A DNA stretch of 64,000 nucleotides from Salvelinus alpinus (taxonomy: Eukaryota; Chordata; Actinopteri; Salmoniformes; Salmonidae). Both the position numbers and the translations under genes were made by a program. Location of the stretch: NCBI RefSeq assembly GCF_045679555.1, contig NC_092100.1, positions 33,605,106 to 33,669,105 on the forward strand. The letters are read 5' to 3'. Shown here piece by piece: positions 50,007 through 60,427 of this stretch (position 1 is its first letter; each line of letters starts with the position of its first letter). The notes below the pieces were generated by a model that saw only the letters and a program-made list of their open reading frames with translations, was not told the DNA's origin and did not search any database.

Positions 50007-50640
50007 GAGATATCTGGGATTGTAACATACTCTGTTTCACGGAGACATGGCTAGCTGGGGACATGCTGTCGGAGTCCGTAGAGCCAACGTGATTTTCAGT
50101 GCATCGCGCCGACAGGAACAAACATCTCTCTGGAAGAAGGGCGGGGTGTATGTATCATGATTAACAACTCATGGTGTAATTGTAACATACAGGAACTCAA
50201 GTTCTTTTGTTCACCTGACTTAGAATTCCTCACAATCAAATGCCGACCGTATTATCTCCCAAGAGAACTCTCCTCATTTATCGTCACAGCCAAGTATAAT
50301 CCCCCGCAAGAGGATACCAAGACGTCCATGAAGGAACTTCACTGGACTTTATGAAAACTGGAAACCATATATCCTGAGGCTGCATTTAATGTAGCTGGGG
50401 ATTTTAACAAAGCTAATCTGAGAACAAGGCTACCTAAAATTCTATCAGCATATCGATTGCAGTACACAAGCGAGTAACACACTCGACCACTGCTACTTTA
50501 ACTTCCGCGATGCATACAAGGCCCTCCCCCGCCCTCCTTTTGGCAAATCTGACCATGACTCCATCTTGTTGCTCCCCTCCTATAGGCAGAAACTAAAACA
50601 GGAAGCACCCATGCTTAGGTCTAGCCAACGCTGGTCTGAC
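50007..50640 (+). pseudogene. LINE endonuclease remnant
   Basis: Plus-strand text encodes WDCNILCFTETWLAGDM (catalytic Glu region), then in shifted frames MINNSWCNCNIQELKFF, IKCRPYYLPRELSSFIV, AAFNVAGDFNKANLRT (catalytic Asp region) and a later FGKSDHDSILL-like part. Several stops and frame changes (near 50090, 50355, 50478). Dead copy of the target-nicking domain. Confidence 0.75.
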
Positions 50641-50663
50641 CAATCGGATTCCACGCCTCATGA

Positions 50664-51411
50664 TTGCTTCAATCACGTGGACTGAGATATGTCCTAGGTA
50701 GCCCAGACAATAACATTGACATATACACTGACTCAGTGAGCGAGATTACAAGGAAGTGTATAGGAGATGTTGTACCCACTGTGACTATTAAAACCTTCCC
50801 TAACCAGAAACTGTGGATTGATGGCAGCATTTGCGCAAAACTTAAAGCATGGCGACTGGAAACATAACGAATACAAACAGTGTAGTTATTCCCTCCGTAA
50901 GGCAATCAAACAAGCAAAGCGTCAGTATAGAGACAAAGTGGAGTCACAATTCAATGGCTCAAACAAGAGACGTATGTGGCAGGGTCTACAGACAATCACG
51001 GATTACAAAAAGAAAACTAGACAGCAACGTCTTGCTCCCAGACAATTTAAACAACTTCTTTGCGCACTTTGAGGACAATACAGTGCCACTGACACGACCC
51101 CCTACCAAGACTGTGGGCTCTCCTTCTTCGTGGCTGACGTGAGTAAAACATTTAAACGTGTTAACCCTCGCAAGGCTGCCGGCCCAGACGACATCTCTAG
51201 CCGCATCCTCAGAGCATGCACAGACCAGTTGGCTGGTGTGTTTACTGACATATTCAATCAATCTCTATCCCAGTCTGCTCTCCCCACATGCTTCAAGATG
51301 GCCACCATTGTTCCTGTTCCTAAGAAAGCTAGGAGAGGAGAAACCACTCCCCCTCCAATACAGCCACTGATTACGAAGACAACAACAGTCACATATTGCC
51401 CTGCCCCTTAA
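50664..51411 (+). pseudogene. LINE reverse transcriptase N-terminal remnant
   Basis: Frames give NNIDIYTDSVSEITRKCI, YSLRKAIKQAKRQYRDKVES, RRMWQGLQTITDYKKKT and, from 51130, ADVSKTFKRVNPRKAAGPDD, ISSRILRACTDQLAGVFTDI, SLSQSALPTCFKMATIVPVP. These are the linker and RT fingers; the sequence stops before the palm. Frame changes near 50845 and 51060. Confidence 0.8.
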
Positions 51412-51412
51412 T

Positions 51413-52299
51413 CCTGGTTAATGTGTCAACAATCATCTGCAAGTTATGAGCAGTCAGAAGTTCACACAGAAAGTAGGCTAATGGGAAGACAGGCAGGACT
51501 TAAAGTAGATGGCCCTAGTTGACGCAAAGTCAGATAGTCTCATGTTCCTAAAATGTTTGTTTTTAGTAGCGTGAATCGTTCCTGCTCACATTGAGGTGAA
51601 GAGCGGATTTATTGGCGTGATTCTAGCTCTTCAATCGAAGTCCCCATAGTTGTGTTGTATCGAGAGTACAGTGTAAGGGAACATATGCTTTCGTTACTTC
51701 CTTATATTTCAGGAGAACACATAAAATAAAGGGTCCTCAATTGATGAATAAAATCATTCAGCTGGGTACAGTACAGTGCAGCAAACTACACTACAGTGCT
51801 TACACAATTACCATATAACTGTCATAAATCTTCCTTCAAGGGCTTGTTTTTTCCTCCTCTAATTAAGATTTTGTGTTGTTGGTCCCCCGTCTCCAGCTGC
51901 TTCTATGACTGTGTGTATGTTCCCTTTCTGTATGCCAAAGGATGCTGACAAGAACTCGCAATCGGATCATGAGCAGTCTGCTGATGAAATCTTCATGCTT
52001 CTGTTTTTCAACACAGACTGGAAGCCTGGCAAAGCACATGCTAATGAGAGATGTTCTGCCACGATGATTTCCTCGCTAAACTTCCCAGCTCCTCATGATA
52101 ATCTGTCCTAAACCAGATAAGCTAAACAAGGCAGGCGGTGAGGGAAAGAAAAAGGGACAAGCTCTTTGGCCATGCACACCAGTGCTGGGTTTGAGATCGA
52201 AAGGAAGACCTTATGTAAAATATGGTGGTATGGATCTTTGATTTTATCACGCTATTTTGCTTCCACCGGTCCTGGGGCTACTTTACCCAGTCCTCATCA
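51413..52299. other. Unassigned
   Basis: No gene or recognised repeat. Confidence 0.4.
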
Positions 52300-52612
52300 C
52301 AGACAAAGGGTATCAAGGACCTGGAAAGATTATGGTATGGATGACTGGTCTAAAGTCCCTCCCAATGTGTTCTCCAATCTCATTAAACCTTTTAGAAAAA
52401 GGCTCAGTGCTGTTATCCTAGTAAGTGCAGGGTACCGGATTATTGAAAACGGGTAACCTTCTCTTTTTGAGAACATTGTTTATTACTTGAGCAATTGCAT
52501 TAGTATAAATACTTGAACTATTTCTTTCAGCATATAGGTCAGTATTTGTATTTATTTTATAGTCTTTTTTGCACATCTTTAAGGGCGCCAATAATTTTGG
52601 TCATGACTGTAT
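52300..52612 (+). mobile_element. Tc1-like transposon 3' end
   Basis: The open frame ending at 52456 (DDWSKVPPNVFSNLIKPFRK then RLSAVILVSAGYRIIENG) resembles the last helix of Tc1 transposases (a KLVESMPRR-like region). It is followed by AT-rich 3' sequence and the terminal GGGCGCCAATAATTTTGGTC, ATGACTGTA. The upstream half is missing. Confidence 0.55.
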
Positions 52613-52691
52613 CTTCATCTCACAGAGTGCCTGTGTACTTTCTTGCCATTCATCCATCAGTAAATGCATAGTTATATAGGCAGTTACAGTA

Positions 52692-52752
52692 TACACTGAG
52701 TTAACCAAACATTAAGGTTCCCTTCCTAATGTTGAGTGGCACCCCCAGTGTA
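52692..52752. mobile_element. MITE left-end fragment (fourth copy of the 14.5-kb family)
   Basis: TACACTGAGTTAACCAAACA, TTAAGGTTCCCTTCCTAATG and TTGAGTGGCACCCCCAGTG match the left end of the family. Nothing of the right half is present. A (TA)n run follows at 52796-52809. Confidence 0.7.
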
Positions 52753-53212
52753 GGGTCGAGGCAGTGGGCTATAAATGGAAGATCACAGAGGTTGTATATA
52801 TATATATAAGGGCACAGGAACCAAAGTGCATCCTCCATGCATATTATAGACAATCCTCAGCTTTAACCAGCTGTCTTACTGACCTTTCACCCCAAAGTAC
52901 AAATCAATGGACCTTTCCAACTATGTAAGACACAGGGTAGGGAGGTGAATATAAAAAATAAAAATCATAAAAAGGTAGAGGTAGCAAAGTAGAGCAGGGA
53001 CAACCAATTTGAAATGAAATGGTGTTCAGATAAAGTCTAATTAAGGTAGATTCTTACAGCATTGTGCCTGACAGATGTCAAAGCTCCATGACCATTTCAA
53101 GTAATAATTGAGCTTCAATCACACAATCTGTATTTATCATAACAGAACCTATGTGCATGGCACCTCTGAGTACTAGGGCTTTTAATGCTAATGATACTGA
53201 TCTGGGTGGATA
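52753..53212. other. Unassigned
   Basis: No gene or recognised repeat. Confidence 0.4.
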
Positions 53213-53397
53213 TTATGCAAGAAAGGACGAGCTAAATCACTTCTATGCTCGCTTCGAGGCAAGCAACACTGAGGCATGCATGAGAGCATCAGCTGTTCCA
53301 GACGACTGTGATCACGCTCTCCGTAGCTGACGTGAGTAATACCTTTAAATAGGTCAACATTCACAAGGCTGCGAGGCCAGACGGATTACCAGGACGT

Positions 53398-54614
53398 GTG
53401 CTCCGGGCATGTGCTGACCAACTGGTAGGTGTCTTCACTGACATTTTCAACATGTCCCTGATTGAGTCTGTAATACCAACATGTTTCAAGCAGACCACCA
53501 TAGTCTCTGTGCCCAAGAACACAAAGGCAACCTGCCTAAATGACTACAGACCCGTAGCACTCACGTCTATAGCCATGAAGTGCTTTGAAAGGCTGGTAAT
53601 GGCTCACATCAACACCATTATCCCAGAAACCCTAGACCCACTCCAATTTGCATACCGCCCAAACAGATCCACAGATGCTGCAATCTCTTTTGCATTCCAC
53701 CCTGCCCTTTCCACCTGGACAAAAGGAACACCTACATGAGAATGCTATTCATTGACTACAGCTCAGTGTTCAACACCATAGTACCCTCAAAGCTCATCAC
53801 GAAGCTAAGGATCCTGGGACTAAACACCTCCCTCTGCAACTGGATCCTGGACTTCCTGATGGGCCACCCCCAGGTGGTGAGGGTAGGTAGCAACACATCT
53901 GCCACGATGATCCTCAACACTGGAGCCCCTCAGGGGTACGTGCTCAGTCCCCTCCTGTACTCCCTGTTCACCCACGACTGCGTGGCCAGGCACGACTCCA
54001 ACACCATCATTAAGTTTGCAGGTGACACAACAGTGGTAGGCCTGATCACCGACAATGACGAGACAGCCTATAGGGAGGAGGTCAGAGACCTGACCGGGTG
54101 GTGCCAGAATAACAACATCTCCCTCAACGTAACCAAGACTAAGGAGATGATTGTGGACTACAGGAAAAGGAGGACCGAGCACGCTGCCATTCTCATTGAC
54201 GGGGCTGTAGTGGAGCAGGTTGAGAGCTTCAAGTTCCTTGGTGTCCACATCAACAACAAACTAGAATGGTCCAAACACACCAAGACTGTCGTGAAGAGGG
54301 CACGACAAAGCCTATTCCCCCTCAGGAAACTAAAAAGATTTGGCATGGGTCCTCAGATCCTCAAAAGGTTCTACAGCTGCAAAATCGAGAGCATCCTGAC
54401 TGGTTGCATCACTGCCTGATACGACAATTGCTCGGCCTCCGACCGCAAGGCACTACAGAGGGTAGTGCTTACGGCCCAGTACATCACTGGGGCTAACCTG
54501 CCTGCCATCCAGGACCTCTACACCAGGCGGTGTCAGAGGAAGGCCCTAAAAATTGTGAAAGACCCCAGCCACCCCGTTCATAGACTGTTCTCTCTACCGG
54601 AGTGCCAAGTCTAG
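53398..54614 (+). pseudogene. LINE reverse transcriptase
   Basis: Frames 53398-53739 and 53736-54419 join at a frameshift near 53725. Motifs in order: [54 protein letters not shown] (first catalytic Asp), [51 protein letters not shown] and [17 protein letters not shown]. The usual FADD box reads FAGD (Gly codon at 54021-54023). A TGA at 54417-54419 interrupts the C-terminal part, which continues with CSASDRKALQRVV and ends at about 54614. The enzyme would copy the element RNA at a nicked target. Confidence 0.92.
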
Positions 54615-54921
54615 GACAAAAAGGCTTCTCAACAGTTTTTACCCCCAAGCCATAAGAATCCTAAACAGGTAATGAAATGGCTACCCGGACTATTTGCATT
54701 GTGTGCTCCCCCCCCCCAACCCCTCTTTTACGTTGCTGCTACTCTCTGTTTATCATATATGCATAGTCATTTTAACTATACATTAATGTACATACTACCT
54801 CAATTGGCCCGACCAACCAGTGCCCCCACACATTGGCTAACCGGGCTATCTGCATTGTGTCCCGCCACCCACCACCCGCCAACCCCTCTTTTACGCTACT
54901 GCTACTCTCTGTTTATCATAT

Positions 54922-55046
54922 ACAAGGTTCCTCGTATCATTATCCATACCCGAGCCATCTCTCCCTGGTACCTTCCATTACACAAACACCAACTCATTCT
55001 ATGAAATGCACGATGTATGTTTTATCACCAACCCATTAAATCAATA
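54922..55046 (+). repeat. 125-bp segment shared with the LTR at 56701-56825
   Basis: Aligned without gaps at an offset of 1779 bp, 122 of 125 bases are identical (differences at one site near 54934 and two adjacent sites near 55011). Here it interrupts a LINE 3' UTR block whose uninterrupted form is present at 54744-54780. In the LTR it is embedded in LTR sequence, so the LTR is the likely source. Confidence 0.92.
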
Positions 55047-55112
55047 TGCATAGTCATTTTAACCATATATACATGTGCATACTACCTCAATCAGCCCGAC
55101 TAACCGGTGCCT

Positions 55113-55385
55113 GTGTATAGCCTCGCTATTGTATATAGCCTCGCTATTGTATATAGCCTCGCTACTGTATATAGCCTCGCTACTGTATATAGCCTCACTA
55201 CTGTATATAGCCTCGCTACTGTATATAGCCTCGCTACTGTATATAGCCTCGCTATTGTATATAGCCTCGCTACTGTGTATATTCTCGCTATTGTATATAG
55301 CCTTGCTACTGTGTATAGCCTCGCTATTGTATATAGCCTTGCTACTGTGTATAGCCTCGCTATTGTATATAGCCCCTCTACTGTT
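55113..55385 (+). repeat. 18-bp tandem array in the LINE 3' UTR, about 15 units
   Basis: The unit is near GTATATAGCCTCGCTACT, with ATT/ACT and TATA/TGTA variants. Long open frames (SLLYIA, YSLATV) result from the 18-bp period and lack of stops. Confidence 0.95.
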
Positions 55386-55540
55386 ATTTCACACTGTCTT
55401 TTTTATTTCTTTACTTACCTATTGTTCACCTAATACCTTTTTTTGTACCTTTGGTTAGAGCCTGTAAGTAAGCATTTCACTATAAGGTCTACACCTGTTG
55501 TATTCGGCACACAGGACAAATACACTTTGATTTGATTTGA

Positions 55541-56382
55541 AATGTATATGAGTCAAATTCAATCAACTCTGCAGTACAATTACTGTATTCTAAGAATGCT
55601 GTTAACCTTATTGAAATGGTAATAATTTGTCAGCTTAAAAATGTAAAGGTTTTTACAGTACTGCATGTTCCAATGAACTGTAGATTGTATCAGAATGTCA
55701 GAGAAGTCAGAGCAATCTGTCTATATAATCCTTATCTTAGATCTTGAGTCTGTTGGATCCTACCATTATGGGCCATTTTGAACAGCGGATAGAAATGTGT
55801 CTTGTGTTGCTATTCCCTGTTATGCACTGCAGTATGGGTTGATACACGAGGTTGCAAACAAACGCTCCCTGGCTACTAAGTTGTGTGATGAAAATGTACG
55901 AAGCCTGAGGTCATTTTGGAAATTTCAGATCAGAGGTGTTGAATAGGCTCTGTAGGAGGAGTGTAAACATGAGGATGGATGGAGGGATGGGTGGATTACC
56001 TCCCGCTTTCTCCCCCCTTCATATTAACCGGCTATAAATAAAGACAGCTTCTGATCCCACTGCCTTTCATCTTGTATTAAGGAACTGACACATCTTCTTC
56101 AACGAAAGTCTGGTCATCAAGAAAGCGTTTCGATGACGTCCATGTAATTCAAATGAGCATCGTGATGCCAGTAAACAGCTAGTTTATAAGACATCAGAAG
56201 TGTCCTGAACAGGGCTGGATGTGTCATCAATTACTTCTGGTTATATCTGGGTTGCAGACACTGACATTCTGAGAACTACTTCTAAATATGATTTGATTTT
56301 GGCTGGAAAAACAACAGACTTGGCATATCGTAGAGCTTTGTGCAGAAAAGCGAAAATGTATACACTAACATGAATGAACATC
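55541..56382. other. Unassigned
   Basis: No gene or recognised repeat. Confidence 0.4.
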
Positions 56383-57035
56383 TGTCGTGGAAATTCATAC
56401 TTAGAGAGACTTTGTAATTTCTTAAAACAATCATCTTTATTTAATATTGATTCATTATTGCAATAATGGAACTAGTCAACCCAACACTCTTGACTGTTGG
56501 GCCGAGCAGCCTGGCATAGAAAGAATACAAAGATATTTTATAGCAACGATACACCCCCTTAGTCTATATGACAAACAGCAGATGTGTGGAATGGGTCACA
56601 AAGTGAGACTTGATATATGACAAAGGAGTATCCCCCAGTCAGATAGCATTTTCTGTGAAGACTGTTCTTATTGTGCAGAAACCAGAGTTTGGCCCCTAAG
56701 ACAAGGTTCCTCATATCATTATCCATACCCGAGCCATCTCTCCCTGGTACCTTCCATTACACAAACACCAACTCATTCTATGAAATGCACACTGTATGTT
56801 TTATCACCAACCCATTAAATCAATAGTCAGCTCCAGATACCCCTATCTTGAGTAAAACCCATGTCCTTGACCACACACCTAGACTAGCTGCAGGGAGCTG
56901 GAGAATGCACCCTGACAAAACCACAGCATTAGTAGAAGAAGTGTCTTACTATTTGTTAAGTATATATCATTAACTATTAATATCAAACAAAGCAGGTAAA
57001 CATGTTCATTTTCCTCTCACACGTGGAAGAAATAG
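56383..57035 (-). mobile_element. LTR (solo or isolated), minus orientation
   Basis: Starts TGTCGTGGAAATTCATACTT on the plus strand, so the minus-strand LTR ends in CACGACA. An AATAAAGATGATTG-type polyadenylation signal (complement near 56430) and a TATAAAATATC box (complement near 56535) are placed as expected for an LTR read on the minus strand. TGAACATC occurs at 56375-56382 and 57036-57043, but 8 bp is long for an LTR duplication and the inner end is not canonical. It shares segments with the LTR at 41870-42525. Confidence 0.55.
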
Positions 57036-57043
57036 TGAACATC

Positions 57044-57856
57044 ACAGCAAGAATGAGCTGAGGCAAGGTGTCATCAATGAACATAAGTATTACTGCTGAT
57101 GATATCAAAGTCTGTACTGTATGTGAGGTTTGCGAGGTTCTTTGCACGGCTGCATGTGTTAGAGAGATTATGTAATATGGAAGTTAACATGTACCGTCAT
57201 ACATAAATTGTCAATTAACTGACTCATCTGAAATGTTGATGGATATCGTTATCTGTAGGATTTTGTCTGTCAAAAACAAAGACTAACAGATTCAGAACAA
57301 CACACAATTCTCCAGTCAAAGATCCTTTAACTGGTGAGAAGGGTGATTATGTTCAGCTGTTAATCATACACAGAGAGATACATAGCCATGACAATGAACC
57401 AAAGTCATGGTTTGCTTTTCCATTTTGTCTTCAGCTCTTCCCTGAGCCTAGTGTCTGTCCAGTGATTGTAGTGACATCACAGGCGTGGTTGTGTAATGGT
57501 TGTTTCATGCTTGGTCATCTGCGCTGGTTATCTCCCCAGTGAGTGAAAGAGAGATGATCAGAGTGTTGGCTCTCTCTAATGATGCTGCTCTTGGCTGACT
57601 CACCTCCCAGGCTGACAGACAGAGCTTGATTAGTTTCAAGTTTAAGTTTTGTTTTATTACACTTATATAGCAGTAAAATCCATGAACATCCAAAATATGA
57701 ATGGATAAGAGTGAAAAAATAAATAAAAAAAAGTAAAAAAATGTACATCAATAATGTCTTGCGGTCTTAAAGCGACTCATTAATCAATAATCAATGAGCA
57801 GAAATATGAGATTGGTGACCTAATGTAACGTTCAGTTCTAGACTTTGGTATAGTCA
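57044..57856. other. Unassigned
   Basis: No gene or recognised repeat. Confidence 0.4.
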
Positions 57857-58019
57857 GTTATGTTTCACTATATTGTATCACTCCAATATATTGGTATCAC
57901 GCCGCGGCGGAGGGATACATCCGAGGGGAGGATTTACAGATTTACTCTCTTGTACACCTGTGTCACGGCTGGGGTCCGCCCCTATATATAAACCCCATGA
58001 CCGTGAAACATGTTCTCTT
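57857..58019 (+). repeat. Left inverted terminal repeat of DIRS
   Basis: Contains TCACTATATTGTATCACTCC, CCGCGGCGGAGGGATA, GGATTTACAGATTTACTC, GTACACCTGTGTCACGGC and the TATA-like CCTATATATAAACCCC (57981-57996). It pairs with 60428-60593 with a few small differences. Confidence 0.9.
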
Positions 58020-58431
58020 TAATTTTCTCGGCGGATGTCCGTATGGTTTGAGGTAAAAACTTTCTGAAGATCGCTTGGTAAGTCACTGGTAAGTGTAATA
58101 TCTTGCGTGGAAGTATACTCACTGGCTGTTTGCAGCCTGGAGCAGCTGGCCACATGGCCAGCCCCTCCTCTTGAGTGCTCCACTCAGTGCGCACGGTTGA
58201 TCTGTATCTTCCACCCGTGGTTTGTCGTACTTGTGTTTCGTTAGTGTTACACTACGACTCCGTGCCCTCTTCAACGGTGGTTCAACTCCCACCGGCTGCA
58301 CCCGAAGCGCCACCGTCACCGCCAGCTGGGGGTGACGGCACAGTGCCTCAGGGCATTGTTGAGGTGGCGCTGTCACTCCTTTCTCTCAGGTGGGGTGGAG
58401 ATGCTGAGGATGTCGGGAGCTGGTCAGCACA
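58020..58431 (+). other. DIRS 5' region with possible gag start
   Basis: The leader is followed by proline-rich coding-like text (LPPAAPEAPPSPPAGGDG) at about 58296-58350, compatible with a gag N-terminus, then an abrupt switch to RNase H at 58432. The reverse transcriptase that normally intervenes is absent. The exact start codon is unclear. Confidence 0.5.
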
Positions 58432-59145
58432 GACGCCTCCCAGATCGGCTGGGTGACCAAGGGCAGGTCGGCCAGCGACTGTTGGCTACCCCCTTGGAGC
58501 GGCAGGCACATCAAAACAATAGAGCTCCGTGCTGTACTGCTTGCCCTGCAGTCTTTCCTTCCACATCTGAAGGTAAGACATGTCCTAGTGAGAACGGACA
58601 ACACCACAGTGGTGGCTTACATCAACCATCAGGGTGTACTGAGGTCCCACCGCTTCCATCTTATGGCACGCGAGCTCCTTCTCTGGGCTCTGGGACGTCT
58701 AGCATCTCTACGTGCAGCACACGTACCTAGCATCCTGAATGTGGAAGCGCATATGCTCTCGAGGGAGGGCCCTCCACCTTGGGACTGGAGCCTACATCCC
58801 CAGGTGGGGCAGCACCTGTGGGACAAGTACAGGAGGGCACAGGTGGACCTGTTTGCCTTCCGGGACAATGCGCACCTCTGCCTTTGGTACTCCATGTCGG
58901 AGCCACCAGGGCCTCTGGGCTTGGATGCTCTGGCTCAAGGTTGGCCAGGGCTGGAGCTTTATGCATTCCCCCTTTTTCCCCTGATCCAGGCTGTGCTGGA
59001 CAGGACCAGGATGGCAGAGCATCGTCAGCTTCTGGTGGCCCCATACTGGCCCAGACGACCCTGGTTCAGCCTTCTCCTGTTCCTGTTGTCTAGGACACCT
59101 TGGCAACTTCCCCTGAGACCGGACCTGCTGTCTCAGGCCGGATGA
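58432..59145 (+). CDS. DIRS RNase H domain (partial pol)
   Basis: The frame is open before 58453 and begins with STDASQIGW (catalytic Asp, GAC at 58432-58434). It continues KTIELRAVLLALQSFLPHL (catalytic Glu), VRTDNTTVVAYINHQG (Asp), HVPSILNVEAHMLSREGPPP and the DIRS-typical tail QVDLFAFRDNAHLCLWYS to a stop at 59143-59145. RNase H removes the RNA strand after copying. It overlaps the recombinase frame by about 45 bp, as is usual in DIRS. Without the RT part it is a remnant, but this stretch itself has no stop. Confidence 0.88.
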   Translation, partial: DASQIGWVTKGRSASDCWLPPWSGRHIKTIELRAVLLALQSFLPHLKVRHVLVRTDNTTVVAYINHQGVLRSHRFHLMARELLLWALGRLASLRAAHVPSILNVEAHMLSREGPPPWDWSLHPQVGQHLWDKYRRAQVDLFAFRDNAHLCLWYSMSEPPGPLGLDALAQGWPGLELYAFPLFPLIQAVLDRTRMAEHRQLLVAPYWPRRPWFSLLLFLLSRTPWQLPLRPDLLSQAG

Positions 59146-60122
59146 ACTCTGTGGCACCTGAGGCCGCACCACCTCAGTCTGTGGGCTTGGCCACTAAACG
59201 GCACCAACGGTCCATGTTAGGACTACAGGAGGGTGTAATGAACACCATGCAGAGCACAAGGGCGCCGGCTACAACCGCGGCATACCTGTTGCACTGGCGT
59301 TTGTTCTGCTCTTGGTGCACTGGTATTGAGGTTGTGCCCGAGTCATACGAGGTGCAGTATGTCCTCCAATACCTGCAGTCTCGCTTGGATGAGGGCTTTG
59401 CAGCCTCTACACTGAGAGGGTATTTGGCCGCCATATCTGCTTGCCATGTGGGGTGGATGGACAGGCCAGTGGGGCGCCATCCCTTGGTCTCTAAGTTTAT
59501 GAATGGGGTTTGTTGCCTGCGTCAAGCTAGGATCCTCTCAATGGTGAGCTGGGATCTGGATGTGGTCTTGGCAGCTTTGGCAAAGCTGCCTTTCGAACCA
59601 TTGGAGTCTGCCTCCCTAAAACACCTCTCTATGAAGGTGGTTTTCTTGGTAGCGATTACTTCCATGAAGAGGGTGGGTGAGCTCCATGCTCTGTCGGTAA
59701 GTTCTGAGTGCTACCGGATGGACCCCGGTGGGAGGAGTATATCTCTCTGCCCCAACCCTTCATTCCTCCCGAAGGTTCTGTCAGACAGGCATGTGAACAT
59801 CACTTTTATCCTGTCTGCTTACAACCCCCCGGCAGTAGCGGGGGAGTCTGGTCCTCCCTCCGGCATGCTGTGCCCTGTGAAGGCACTGGCTGCCTATGGG
59901 GAGCGGACATGGTCAGTGAGAACAGCAGACCAGCTCTTTGTCTGTGATGGTGAGAGAGTCCTGGGGGCTGGGCTAACAAAGCAGAGGCTCTCTCACTGGA
60001 TCGTTGACACGATTACGGCAGCATACCGCCTGGCTGGAAGGCCAGTGCTGGGATCTGTGGTGGCACATTCAACACGAGGTGTGGCTGCGTCCTGGGCTAC
60101 TGAGAGGAGTGTCCCTCGCTGA
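59100..60122 (+). pseudogene. DIRS tyrosine recombinase, broken near the C-terminus
   Basis: A 340-residue open frame. It has an N-terminal SAM-like core-binding region (TTAAYLLHWRLFCSWC at ~60-75, TLRGYLAAISACHVGW), the first catalytic Arg at residue 191 (KRVGELHAL) and the HxxR box HSTR at residues 323-326. The frame ends at SVPR. The expected continuation (ADICAAASWASSWT-like, then a RYYR-type motif holding the Tyr near 60170) lies in other frames, so two small frame shifts near 60105 and 60165 separate the nucleophile from the rest. The enzyme would insert circular element DNA without a target duplication. Confidence 0.9.
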
Positions 60123-60296
60123 TATTTGTGCTGCGGCCAGCTGGGCTTCCTCTTGGACCTTTTGCTAGGTACTATCGGGTACCTTCCGACTGTACCGGGA
60201 CCCCTCTTCCAAATTGACGGCCCCTGCGTTTCGGTCCCGCGCTGGGACTTCGCCGCTTGCTGGCCAGATCCCTCTAGCACCGACTAAATCTGGTAC

Positions 60297-60400
60297 GGGT
60301 ATACCAAGATATTGGAGTGATCCAATATAGTGAAACATAACGAAGGTTACGTATGTAACCACGGTTTTGTAAGCTATATGGATCACTCCAATCCTCTACG
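60297..60400 (+). repeat. DIRS internal complementary region
   Basis: 60299-60344 (ACCAAGATATTGGAGTGATC, ATATAGTGAAACATAAC) complements the left outer end at 57857-57900. 60353-60397 (GTAACCACGGTTTTGT, AGCTATATGGATCACTCC) complements the right outer end at 60545-60593. The two complements are joined back to back, as needed to template joining of both ends. Confidence 0.9.
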
Positions 60401-60427
60401 GTGCTAGAGGCACCTCAAAAATTATGT

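Larger units (their letters stand above)
49597..51412 (+). mobile_element. LINE fragment, plus strand (endonuclease and RT start)
   Basis: Begins near GAAGATGGCACCAAAAGAGA and runs through endonuclease and N-terminal RT sequence before ending at about 51412 in AGGAGAGGAGAAACCACTCC. Sequence is related to, but distinct from, the RSg-1-like copies (for example SKTFKRVNPRKAAGPDDISS). The 3' half with the active site and tail is missing. Confidence 0.78.
54615..55526 (+). other. LINE 3' UTR
   Basis: Non-coding. It contains two related blocks, CTCTGTTTATCATATATGCA at about 54744 and the same text from 54908 but split by a 125-bp insertion after CATATA. It also holds the 18-bp tandem array and the end text AAGTAAGCATTTCACTATAA, shared by the minus-strand LINE copies. 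Confidence 0.85.
53213..55540 (+). mobile_element. LINE (RSg-1/L2-like), 5'-truncated with complete 3' end
   Basis: Starts within the RT linker (AAGGACGAGCTAAATCACTT) and ends with AATACACTTTGATTTG followed by (TTTGA)n at about 55527-55540. It has the best preserved reverse transcriptase in the window and a long 3' UTR containing an 18-bp tandem array and a 125-bp foreign segment. Stops and an active-site change show it is inactive. Confidence 0.92.

Noticed and set aside
52166..52299. 5' part of the 96-codon frame ending at 52456 as a host exon
   Set aside because: The C-terminal part resembles a Tc1 transposase end; the upstream part has no recognisable motif or splice evidence.
55075..55458. 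127-codon SLLYIA repeat frame
   Set aside because: 18-bp tandem array in a LINE 3' UTR.
58792..59172. 126-codon minus-strand frame
   Set aside because: Antisense shadow of DIRS RNase H.
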